From an uncultured Collinsella sp. (GTDB lineage Bacteria; Actinomycetota; Coriobacteriia; Coriobacteriales; Coriobacteriaceae): DNA of 47,168 bases. The stretch covers positions 1-47,168 of the forward strand of contig CABUNB010000015.1 in the NCBI GenBank assembly GCA_902492755.1, read 5' to 3'. The notes beneath the pieces are model-generated. The model worked only from the letters and a program-made list of their open reading frames with translations. It searched no databases and was not told where the DNA came from. Shown here in pieces: positions 40,800 to 47,168 of this stretch. Position 1 is the first letter of the stretch; each line of letters starts with the position of its first letter. The position numbers and the translations under genes were made by a program.

Positions 40800-42026
40800 A
40801 TGAGCAAGGAAAAAGTCGTTCTCGCATATTCCGGCGGTCTTGATACATCCGTATGTGTCAAGTGGCTGCAGGATGAGAAGAATCTCGATGTCGTTTGCGT
40901 CTGCGGCAACGTGGGCCAGGAGGAGACCGGCCTGGATGCCAAGAAGCAGAAGGCCCTCGACCTGGGCGTTCTGGATTGCCAGGTGCTCGACCTGCGCGAT
41001 GAGTTCTCCGATGAGTTCCTGACCAAGGCCATCGCCGCCAACTCCATGTACGAGAACAAGTACCCGCTGCTCTCCGCTCTGTCCCGCCCGCTGCTTGCCA
41101 AGAAGCTCGTCGAGGTCGCCCACGAGTTCGGCGCCACCTATGTCGCCCACGGCTGCACCGGCAAGGGTAACGACCAGGTCCGTTTTGAGGCTGCCGTCAA
41201 GGCGCTCGACCCCGAGCTCAAGGTTATCGCCCCGGTTCGTGAGTGGGATCTGAAGTGCCGTCCGGACGAGGTCGCCTACGCCCACGCCCACAACGTGCCG
41301 GTTCCCGAGGGCGCCAACGACAACCCCTATTCCATCGATGACAACCTGTGGGGTCGCGCCATCGAGTGCGGTCATCTTGAGGATCCCTGGAACGAGCCGC
41401 TCGACGACGCCTGGGTTATGACTAAGAACCCCGAGGACACGCCCGATACCCCGACCTACACCGAGATCGAGTTTGAGGCCGGCAAGCCCGTCGCCGTCGA
41501 CGGCAAGAAGATGAAGCTCTCCGAGATCGTCATTGCGCTCAACAAGATCTCCGGCGACAACGGCTTTGGCCGTCTCGACCTGGTCGAGGATCGTTTGGTG
41601 GGTCTCAAGAGCCGCGAGTGCTACGAGGTTCCCGGCGCCCTGACGCTCATCACCGCCCACAAGGCGCTCGAGGATATCTGCGTCGAGGGCGATCTGCTCA
41701 AGACCAAGATCAAGCTCGAGCAGGATTGGGCCACCGCTGTGTACAACGGCCAGTGGTACAGCCCGCTCAAGAACGCGCTCGACGCCTTTATGGCCGACAC
41801 TCAGAAGTTCGTGACCGGCACCGTCCGTCTGAAGTTCTTTAAGGGCAACTGCCATGTCGTCGGCCGCAAGAGCCCGTTCAGCCTCTATGACTACGGTCTG
41901 GCAACCTACGACCGCGACACCACGTTTGATGAGAAGGCCAGTGCCGGCTTTATCGAGATCGACACGCTGTCGCTCAAGACGTGGGCTAAGGTCCAGGGTC
42001 CCAGCTCCGCTGCCGCCCAGGCCTAA
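40800..42026 (+). CDS. argG: argininosuccinate synthase ArgG
   Basis: ArgG joins citrulline and aspartate with ATP to argininosuccinate. The 408-residue protein has the ATP pyrophosphatase loop LAYSGGLDTSVCVKWL (S11-S17), AHGCTGKGNDQVRFE and SIDDNLWGRAIE. GRLDLVEDRLVGLKSRECYEVPGA and SPFSLYDYGLATYD follow near the C-terminus. ATG 40800 follows GAAAGGA; an upstream in-frame ATG at 40749 is not supported. Expression is probably set by the arginine leader. argH follows after 528 nt, not in the usual tight arrangement. Confidence 0.97.
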   Translation: MSKEKVVLAYSGGLDTSVCVKWLQDEKNLDVVCVCGNVGQEETGLDAKKQKALDLGVLDCQVLDLRDEFSDEFLTKAIAANSMYENKYPLLSALSRPLLAKKLVEVAHEFGATYVAHGCTGKGNDQVRFEAAVKALDPELKVIAPVREWDLKCRPDEVAYAHAHNVPVPEGANDNPYSIDDNLWGRAIECGHLEDPWNEPLDDAWVMTKNPEDTPDTPTYTEIEFEAGKPVAVDGKKMKLSEIVIALNKISGDNGFGRLDLVEDRLVGLKSRECYEVPGALTLITAHKALEDICVEGDLLKTKIKLEQDWATAVYNGQWYSPLKNALDAFMADTQKFVTGTVRLKFFKGNCHVVGRKSPFSLYDYGLATYDRDTTFDEKASAGFIEIDTLSLKTWAKVQGPSSAAAQA

Positions 42027-42182
42027 GGCTTTTCCTTCCCTTGGTATCCGCGCGGCCCATCCGCGTGATACATAACGGGCGCATGGGGTCCCCTACCTTT
42101 CGTTATGCTTGCTGACACTTCTTAACATCGGTGGCCCCTACGTTCCGCCCGCATATATGACGCCGCATCTGCGGCTGAGTCC

Positions 42183-42212
42183 GAGCCCCGCCGGGGTTGT
42201 CCGGCGGGGCTC
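42183..42212 (+). terminator. hairpin after argG
   Basis: GAGCCCCGCCGG (42183-42194) pairs perfectly with CCGGCGGGGCTC (42201-42212), loop GGTTGT. Only TTGCTAT follows, so termination may be partial and allow read-through toward the small ORF and argH. Confidence 0.7.
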
Positions 42213-42263
42213 TTGCTATCAATTTGACGGCCTTGCGCCCGTATATATCTAGGAGTTCCCATT

Positions 42264-42434
42264 ATGCTGAACGCTCTTGCCCATGCTCTGCTCGCCCTTG
42301 CCCCCGAGCTCGATACCACTAAGGTCGAGGATGTTCCCATGAGCCTGAAGGCTTGGATTGACGGTTCGCAGGGTAACCTCAGGAGGGAGTCGATGGGCGC
42401 CAAGTGCCTGACCCGTCACTTCTTTGCTATTTAG
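42264..42434 (+). CDS. small ORF of 56 codons between argG and argH
   Basis: ATG 42264 follows AGGAG by 8 nt. The product runs MLNALAHALLALAPELDTTK, VEDVPMSLKAWIDGSQGNLR, RESMGAKCLTRHFFAI. It has third-position G/C bias similar to nearby genes in its first half. Inside the frame a second strong site, AGGAGG (42381-42386), lies 6 nt before an in-frame ATG (42393), which would give a 13-residue peptide, MGAKCLTRHFFAI. CCCCGC/GCGGGG (42443-42459) forms a hairpin after the stop. It may be a small protein or a regulatory leader for argH; I recognise no family. Confidence 0.5.
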   Translation: MLNALAHALLALAPELDTTKVEDVPMSLKAWIDGSQGNLRRESMGAKCLTRHFFAI

Positions 42435-42554
42435 CTTGTCAGCCCCGCGCGTGGCGGGGGATGTGCAAAACTAACAGTTGATAAATCGCTTTAGCGGCAT
42501 GGCGCAACGCTTTGTGCGCCGATGTTTTGGTATTTGACGAAAGGGGACGGTCCC

Positions 42555-43985
42555 ATGGCTCTTTGGGGTGGTCGTTTTGAGGCGGGCGTGGCCGAGGTCA
42601 CGCAGGAGTTTGGTGCGTCGCTGCCGGTCGACAAGCATCTCTATAAGCAGGATATCGCCGGTTCCAAGGCGCATGCCAAGATGCTGGCCGCGCAGAGCAT
42701 CATCAGCGCCGAGGACGAGCAGGCGATTGCCAAGGGCCTGACCGCCATCGAGCGGGATATCGACGCCGGCAACTTCACCTTCGACATCAATGACGAGGAC
42801 ATCCATATGTCCATCGAGAGTGAGCTGACGCGCCGCATTGGCGAGGCAGGCAAGCGTCTGCACACGGGCCGTTCGCGTAACGACCAGGTGGCGACCGATA
42901 CGCGCTTGGGCGTCAAGGCGCTGACCAAGGAGCTCATGGAGGCCAGCCTGCAGCTGCGTCATATGCTGGTCGAGGCTGCCAAGAAGTACGACCGGGTGAT
43001 TCTGCCTGGCTATACGCACATGCAGCATGCGCAGCCCGTGCTGCTGTCGCATCATCTGCTGGCGTATTCCTGGATGTTTGCGCGCGACTTTACGCGCCTG
43101 AAGGCTGCCTTCGATGCTGCCGATAACTGCCCGCTGGGTGCCGCCGCGCTTGCCGGCACGAGCTATCCGCTCGATCGTCAGATGACGGCCGCCGAGCTGG
43201 GTTTTGCAGGCGTGATCCCTAACTCGCTGGACGCTGTTTCCGACCGCGACTTTTTGCTCGATCTGCATTATGCCGGCTCCGTTATGGCGATGCACCTGTC
43301 GCGTCTGTCCGAGGAGATCGTGCTGTGGTCGAGCTCCGAGTTCGGTTTCATCACGCTGTCCGATTCGTACTCCACCGGCTCTTCCATCATGCCGCAGAAG
43401 AAGAATCCTGACTTTGCCGAGCTCATCCGCGGCAAGAGCGGTCGTGTGTACGGCAACCTGGTGCAACTGCTGGTGACCATGAAGGGCCTGCCGCTGGCCT
43501 ATAACAAGGACCTGCAGGAGGACAAGGAGGGCGCGCTCGATACCGCCCATACGCTCATGCAGTGCCTGTCCGTTATGGCCGGCATGATTTCGACCTGGAC
43601 CGTTAACGAGGGTGCCATGGCGCGCGAGTGCGGCGTGGGCCACCTGGCCGCAACCGATGTTGCCGACTATCTGGCCAAGCGCGGCCTGCCGTTCCGCGAG
43701 GCGCACGCCGTGGTGGGCCACCTGGTCCTGATGTGCGAGAAGCGTGACTGCAATCTTGAGGACCTGCCGTTTGAGGTGTTCCAGGAGGCAAGTCCGCTCT
43801 TTGAGCACGATATTACCGAGGCGCTTGACATCCCGTCGATTGTCGCCGCGCGCACGACTGAGGGCGGTACCGCGCCTGCCGCCGTCGCCGTGCAGCTGGA
43901 GCGTGCCGAGGCGCAGCTTTCGGCCGATGAGGTCACGTTTGGTTCGCTGACCAAGGTCATCGAGATGGGTCATGGGGCAAATTAA
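42555..43985 (+). CDS. argH: argininosuccinate lyase ArgH
   Basis: ArgH cleaves argininosuccinate to arginine and fumarate, the last step of arginine synthesis. The 476-residue protein has MALWGGRFEAGVAEVTQEFG at the start and DEDIHMSIESEL. HTGRSRNDQVATDTRLG and GYTHMQHAQPVLLSHHLLAY (catalytic His region) follow. The superfamily signature GSSIMPQKKNPDFAELIRGK carries the mobile catalytic Ser. ATG 42555 is preceded by AAAGGGG at 9 nt; ATG 42522 is less likely. Confidence 0.97.
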   Translation: MALWGGRFEAGVAEVTQEFGASLPVDKHLYKQDIAGSKAHAKMLAAQSIISAEDEQAIAKGLTAIERDIDAGNFTFDINDEDIHMSIESELTRRIGEAGKRLHTGRSRNDQVATDTRLGVKALTKELMEASLQLRHMLVEAAKKYDRVILPGYTHMQHAQPVLLSHHLLAYSWMFARDFTRLKAAFDAADNCPLGAAALAGTSYPLDRQMTAAELGFAGVIPNSLDAVSDRDFLLDLHYAGSVMAMHLSRLSEEIVLWSSSEFGFITLSDSYSTGSSIMPQKKNPDFAELIRGKSGRVYGNLVQLLVTMKGLPLAYNKDLQEDKEGALDTAHTLMQCLSVMAGMISTWTVNEGAMARECGVGHLAATDVADYLAKRGLPFREAHAVVGHLVLMCEKRDCNLEDLPFEVFQEASPLFEHDITEALDIPSIVAARTTEGGTAPAAVAVQLERAEAQLSADEVTFGSLTKVIEMGHGAN

Positions 43986-44037
43986 GGTCCTGTCTGAAGC
44001 TGTTTCAGTCATTTATTGATAAATCGTTTTTGCTTTT

Positions 44038-44070
44038 ACGGGCGCCTGCTGATGCGGGCGTCCGTATTTT
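44038..44070 (+). terminator. rho-independent terminator after argH
   Basis: ACGGGCGCC (44038-44046) pairs with GGCGTCCGT (44057-44065) with one G-U pair, followed by TTTT. The stretch from here to the ndk promoter (44071-44238) shows no gene. Confidence 0.8.
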
Positions 44071-44238
44071 GTTGCCACGGGGGAGGGGCTTGTCGAGAAC
44101 TTCTGTAGGACCTTTGGGCAGCTTGTGAAGGGGGTACGTTCACGGGCGGCAACCGACCGTCTGCTCGGTTCGATGCGGTTGATGGCGGGGTGGATGGTAC
44201 TCTAGTCGGGCTTCGAAACAGAAGTGACACATATGGAA

Positions 44239-44307
44239 CGCTTCAATAAATTACAGCGCTTCAATAAACAGCTTTTTGTTTAACTGCAGCTAAAACTCTG
44301 TTACGAT
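44239..44307 (+). promoter_or_regulatory. ndk promoter with tandem upstream repeat
   Basis: TTAACT (44280-44285), 16 bp, TACGAT (44302-44307) resemble a promoter for ndk. Just upstream CGCTTCAATAAA occurs twice, at 44239-44250 and 44257-44268, an 18-bp period in an A+T-rich patch. The repeats may be an operator or an upstream element. Confidence 0.5.
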
Positions 44308-44370
44308 GCAGTCCAGGCGGGTGCCGGAATGGGACTTGGGCACGCGCGAACCAACTTGAAAGGCTACCTT

Positions 44371-44775
44371 ATGGCTATCGAGAAGACCTTCATCATGATT
44401 AAGCCCGACGCCGTGCGCGATCGCAAGATCGGCGAGATCGTTGCTCGTATCGAGCGCAGCGGCCTTGTTATCGAGCGCATGGAGATGACCACGCTTGAGC
44501 GCGCCACCGTCGAGGAGCACTACGCTCACCTCAACGACAAGCCCTTCTTTGGCGGCCTCTGCGACTTTATGACGAGCGGTCCGGTCGTCAAGATGGTCGT
44601 TTCCGGTCCTTCTGCCGTCTCCAAGATGCGCACCCTCATGGGTGCTACCAACCCGCTTGATGCCGCTCCCGGGACCATCCGCGGCGACTTTGCCGTCGAT
44701 GTCAACGCCAACGTGATCCACGGCTCCGACTGCCTGGAGAACGCCGAGATCGAGATCAAGCGTTTCTTTGGCTAA
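44371..44775 (+). CDS. ndk: nucleoside diphosphate kinase
   Basis: Ndk equalises nucleoside triphosphate pools by moving the gamma phosphate through a phosphohistidine. The 134-residue protein begins MAIEKTFIMIKPDAVRDRKI and includes the Kpn-loop region VSGPSAVSKMRTLMGATNP. The active-site motif NVIHGSDCLENAEIEI carries catalytic H117. The length fits the family. GAAAGG precedes ATG 44371; ATG 44329 upstream lacks a site. It has its own promoter and terminator. Confidence 0.98.
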   Translation: MAIEKTFIMIKPDAVRDRKIGEIVARIERSGLVIERMEMTTLERATVEEHYAHLNDKPFFGGLCDFMTSGPVVKMVVSGPSAVSKMRTLMGATNPLDAAPGTIRGDFAVDVNANVIHGSDCLENAEIEIKRFFG

Positions 44776-44815
44776 ACCAGCTTTGATTCCTTAAAGCTGT
44801 TAGCGTGTGGCTTGG

Positions 44816-44848
44816 GCGCCGCGGAACTCCATCCGCGGCGCTCTTTTT
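44816..44848 (+). terminator. rho-independent terminator after ndk
   Basis: GCGCCGCGGA (44816-44825) pairs perfectly with TCCGCGGCGC (44832-44841), followed by TCTTTTT. Confidence 0.92.
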
Positions 44849-44861
44849 ATCTCGACATAGC

Positions 44862-44903
44862 AAGGAGCCCCGCTCGGTTATGTGCCGGGCGAGGCTCCTT
44901 TTT
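44862..44903. terminator. terminator between ndk and rpiB (convergent)
   Basis: AAGGAGCC (44862-44869) pairs with GGCTCCTT (44893-44900), extended inward by CGC/GCG and CGG/CCG with single mismatches, with a T-run on the + side. It probably also ends rpiB transcription from the minus strand. Confidence 0.75.
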
Positions 44904-44927
44904 AGTTGCTACGTGGCGCTGTGGGCT

Positions 44928-45395
44928 TTAAGCCTCGTCGACGACCTTGAGGCCGCGGGTCTGGTCGATCTCGTTGAGGAGATTGACGCGACGCTCGTGG
45001 CGGCCGCCCTCGAACTCGGCGTCGAGCCACTCGTCGACGATCATCTTGGCGAGCTCGGAGCCCACGACGCGGGCGCCAAAGGCCAGTACGTTGGTGTTAT
45101 TGTGCATGCGCGAAAGCTTGGCGCTAAAGGGCTCGGAGCACACGACGGCGCGCACGCCCTCGACCTTGTTGGCGGCCAGGCTGATCCCGACGCCGGTGCC
45201 GCAGATCAGGATTCCCAGGTCGACGTCACCGTTAGCAACGGCCTTCCCCACCTTGTAGCCGGCGATGGGGTAGTCGAAGCTCTCGGAGGTGTCGGTGCCA
45301 AAGTTCACGACCTCGCAGCCGCGCTCCTTCAGGTGCTCGGAAATGATGTTCTTGAGCTCGACGGCGGCGTGGTCGTTACCGATACCGATCTTCAT
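44928..45395 (-). CDS. rpiB: ribose 5-phosphate isomerase B
   Basis: RpiB interconverts ribose 5-phosphate and ribulose 5-phosphate in the pentose phosphate pathway. The 155-residue protein begins MKIGIGNDHAAVELKN (D8, H9 of the substrate site), with ICGTGVGISLAANK carrying the catalytic C65 and MHNNTNVLAFGARVVG with the family ARxxG region. The related LacAB subunits are less likely because a single gene is present. AGAGGAA precedes ATG 45395. TATTAT on the minus strand (45456-45461) is a possible -10. The 269-nt gap to the next gene also holds GCGTTT/AAACGC nested with GCTAAA/TTTAGC (45474-45511). Confidence 0.94.
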   Translation of the reverse strand: MKIGIGNDHAAVELKNIISEHLKERGCEVVNFGTDTSESFDYPIAGYKVGKAVANGDVDLGILICGTGVGISLAANKVEGVRAVVCSEPFSAKLSRMHNNTNVLAFGARVVGSELAKMIVDEWLDAEFEGGRHERRVNLLNEIDQTRGLKVVDEA

Positions 45396-45664
45396 AGATG
45401 GTTCCTCTCTGGTCCGTGCGGCGGAATTGCTAAAGGTTTTACCGCGTTCGACTGCATAATAGCGCGACTTTTGGCTAAACACTCGAGCGTTTTTTGGTCA
45501 AACGCTTTAGCAACTATCATCATCAGCTCATCACGAAATATGCCGTCAGTTCGCTCCGCGCCGCCGTCTGCCGGAACCCGGGTTGCGGTTTTTTGCGCCT
45601 TGGTATCAAATGAAGAGGTTATATCTGTATAAGAACCACCTCGTAATGTATGCAGGAGATGCTC

Positions 45665-46984
45665 ATGCCTACCGACTCTATTCGCGATGCCGCGTTTTGT
45701 GACGTTTTGAACCGCGAGCTTGTTTGTGCGCTTGGCTGCACCGAGCCCATCGCCGTTGCCTATGCGGCGGCGCTGGCGAGCCAGACGCTTGGTGCGGAGC
45801 CCGAGCACATGGATGTCGCCTGCTCGGGCAATATCATCAAGAACGTGAAGAGCGTGACGGTGCCCAACTCGGGCGGCATGCATGGCATTGAGGCGGCGGC
45901 GGTGCTGGGCGCTGTGGGTGGTGACGCCAAGAGTGCGCTCGAAGTGCTCGAGAGCGTCAATGACGCGAACCGTGCCCGCGTGACTGAGCTGCTCGCCGAT
46001 GCCGGCTACTGCGATGTGTCGCTTGTCGAGGGTGTGCCGAACCTGTATATCAAGGTGACGGCCATGGCCGGCGGTCATACCGCGGTTGTCGAGATTACCG
46101 ATCACCACACCAATGTGACGTGCCATACGCTCGACGGCATTCCAGTGTGCGGAAAGTCGGCGGGGGAGTGCGCAGCCTGCGCCGAGCGTGTGGTTGCCGA
46201 GCGCGCTGCCGATCATGCCGATACGCCCATGAGTATTGAGTCCATCATCGACTTTATCGAGGACGGAGATATCGAGGGGTCTCGTGCGGCCGTTGAGCGC
46301 CAGATTGAGCTGAACGGTGCCATTAGCGCCGAGGGCCTGGCACACGCTTGGGGTGCCGAGGTTGGCCGCACTTTGCTGGGCGCTCGTGCCGACGATGTGG
46401 CGTGCCGCGCCCGCGCCCGTGCCGCCGCCGGCTCCGATGCTCGTATGAATGGCTGCGCCTTGCCGGTCGCCATCGTGTGCGGCTCGGGCAACCAGGGCAT
46501 CACCTGTGCGCTGCCCGTTATGGAGTATGCCGAGTACCTGCGCTGTGACCATGAGCGGTTGGTTCGCGCCGTGATGCTGTCCGATCTGATCGCCGTGCAT
46601 ATCAAGAGCTATATTGGTGCGCTTTCGGCGTTTTGTGGTGCTATCTGCGCGGCATGTGGTGCCGGTGCGGCCATTACGTGGCTGTGCGGTGGCACGCGTG
46701 AGCAGATTGGCGCTACCGTTTCCAACACGCTCGGAAACGTGGGCGGCATCGTGTGCGACGGTGCTAAGGCGAGCTGCGCGGCCAAGATTTCGGCTGCTGT
46801 CGATGCGGCGATTCTGGGCCACGATATGGCTATGCAGGGTCGCGGCTTCCGCGCCGGTGAGGGCCTGATCCAAGATACCGTTGAGCAGACAATCGCCAGT
46901 ATGGGCTACGTAGGCCGTGTGGGCATGAAAGATACCGACGTCGAGATCCTCAACATCATGATCGGTAAAACCCAGGTTTGTTAG
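45665..46984 (+). CDS. L-cysteine desulfidase/L-serine dehydratase-alpha-like protein (UPF0597, CyuA/CdsB type)
   Basis: The 439-residue protein carries the UPF0597/CdsB hallmarks: ELVCALGCTEPIAVAYAAA at the N-terminus, CSGNIIKNVKSVTVPNSGG, GSGNQGITCALPVMEYAEYL, SDLIAVHIKSYIGALSAFCG and GATVSNTLGNVGGIVCDGAK. Relatives are oxygen-sensitive [4Fe-4S] enzymes that break L-cysteine to pyruvate, ammonia and sulfide (E. coli CyuA/YhaM, archaeal CdsB). Conserved Cys residues for a cluster are present (in GCTEP, GITC, IVCDG). This suggests amino acid fermentation and sulfide release. ATG 45665 follows CAGGAG by 6 nt. TTGGTA-N16-TATCTG (45600-45627) may be its promoter. Confidence 0.88.
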   Translation: MPTDSIRDAAFCDVLNRELVCALGCTEPIAVAYAAALASQTLGAEPEHMDVACSGNIIKNVKSVTVPNSGGMHGIEAAAVLGAVGGDAKSALEVLESVNDANRARVTELLADAGYCDVSLVEGVPNLYIKVTAMAGGHTAVVEITDHHTNVTCHTLDGIPVCGKSAGECAACAERVVAERAADHADTPMSIESIIDFIEDGDIEGSRAAVERQIELNGAISAEGLAHAWGAEVGRTLLGARADDVACRARARAAAGSDARMNGCALPVAIVCGSGNQGITCALPVMEYAEYLRCDHERLVRAVMLSDLIAVHIKSYIGALSAFCGAICAACGAGAAITWLCGGTREQIGATVSNTLGNVGGIVCDGAKASCAAKISAAVDAAILGHDMAMQGRGFRAGEGLIQDTVEQTIASMGYVGRVGMKDTDVEILNIMIGKTQVC

Positions 46985-47124
46985 TTACGCGGTTTTACCA
47001 AACCGCGTAACCAGTCGACGCTGCAAACCCGCCAGGGCGGCAATCTGCCTTTCAACTTCGGCGGCATGATCAAAAGATCAATGCCACCTCGTTTCAAGGC
47101 ACCTTGCTCGCTCTGGCGGGTTTT
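46984..47124. repeat. structured palindromic region after the cysteine desulfidase gene
   Basis: A perfect 12-bp hairpin, GTTACGCGGTTT (46984-46995) with AAACCGCGTAAC (47000-47011), begins at the last base of the stop codon but lacks a T-run. Then AAACCCGCCAG (47025-47035) pairs with CTGGCGGGTTT (47113-47123, TTTT following) across 77 nt that hold a further hairpin, GGCGGCATGATC with GATCAATGCCACC (47060-47088). It could be a tandem terminator, or part of a structured RNA. The last 44 nt of the window show nothing recognisable. Confidence 0.65.
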
Positions 47125-47168
47125 CGCTCATATGACCCAATCCGCTGTCAAGAGCCACAATGGCCCCG

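Noticed and set aside
44239..44268. CRISPR-like tandem repeat
   Set aside because: Only two 12-bp copies with a 6-bp spacer and no cas genes; not a CRISPR array.
45392..46873. 493-codon open frame antisense to the cysteine desulfidase gene
   Set aside because: Mirror of a gene with clear UPF0597 motifs.

Overview
The window is a contiguous piece of a bacterial chromosome with G+C of roughly 60%. It most resembles the Coriobacteriia, probably Collinsella. That placement is inferred from three things: a division cluster with MraZ, SepF and DivIVA but no FtsA; strong G/C preference at third codon positions, which also produces many long antisense shadow frames; and Coriobacteriia-like gene content. 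No rRNA, tRNA, CRISPR, phage or transposase gene was seen.

Region 1 (1-15.7 kb, all on +) is the division and cell wall (dcw) cluster: mraZ, rsmH, an ftsL-like gene, ftsI, murF, mraY, murD, ftsW, murG, murC, murB, ftsQ, ftsZ. It makes the UDP-MurNAc-peptide and lipid I/II precursors and builds the septal synthase and the Z-ring. murE and ftsA are absent from their usual places. The cluster starts at a promoter (TTGAAA-N17-TATTAT) overlapped by MraZ-type TGGGG boxes and ends in a hairpin terminator after ftsZ.

Region 2 (15.7-23.8 kb, +) looks like the ftsZ-distal division block pgeF-yggS-sepF-yggT-divIVA with a complete phosphate uptake operon, pstSCAB-phoU, placed between pgeF and yggS. An 11-bp-periodic direct repeat typical of PhoB/PhoP sites lies before pgeF. 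The yggT reading frame has no ordinary start codon and appears to begin at AUC.

Region 3 (23.9-30.6 kb) holds a nitroreductase, a low-affinity phosphate transporter with its DUF47 partner (minus strand), then on + a small DUF6504-like protein, a Bax-inhibitor-1 membrane protein, a PARG/TIGR02452-like macrodomain protein with an altered catalytic motif, an SGNH esterase and a pentapeptide-repeat protein.

Region 4 (30.6-36.2 kb, mostly minus) has thiD and thiC, the latter under a TPP riboswitch, a small membrane-anchored protein, yaaA bracketed by two related inverted repeats, and an M18 aminopeptidase. polA (+) and a Cof-type HAD phosphatase (-) converge on a 340-bp gap full of nested palindromes.

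Region 5 (40.2-47.2 kb) contains argG and argH. argG is preceded by a previously unlabelled 24-codon leader peptide ending in three CGA arginine codons that form part of the 5' arm of a terminator: a textbook ribosome-mediated attenuator. A 56-codon small ORF sits between argG and argH. ndk, rpiB (minus) and an L-cysteine desulfidase/serine dehydratase-like protein follow, and the window ends in another long palindromic region.

Across the window, intergenic ends carry unusually long imperfect inverted repeats (11-34 bp arms with nested hairpins). Together with the arginine attenuator, the Pho-type box, the AUC start and the altered PARG motif, these are the main points worth a second look.
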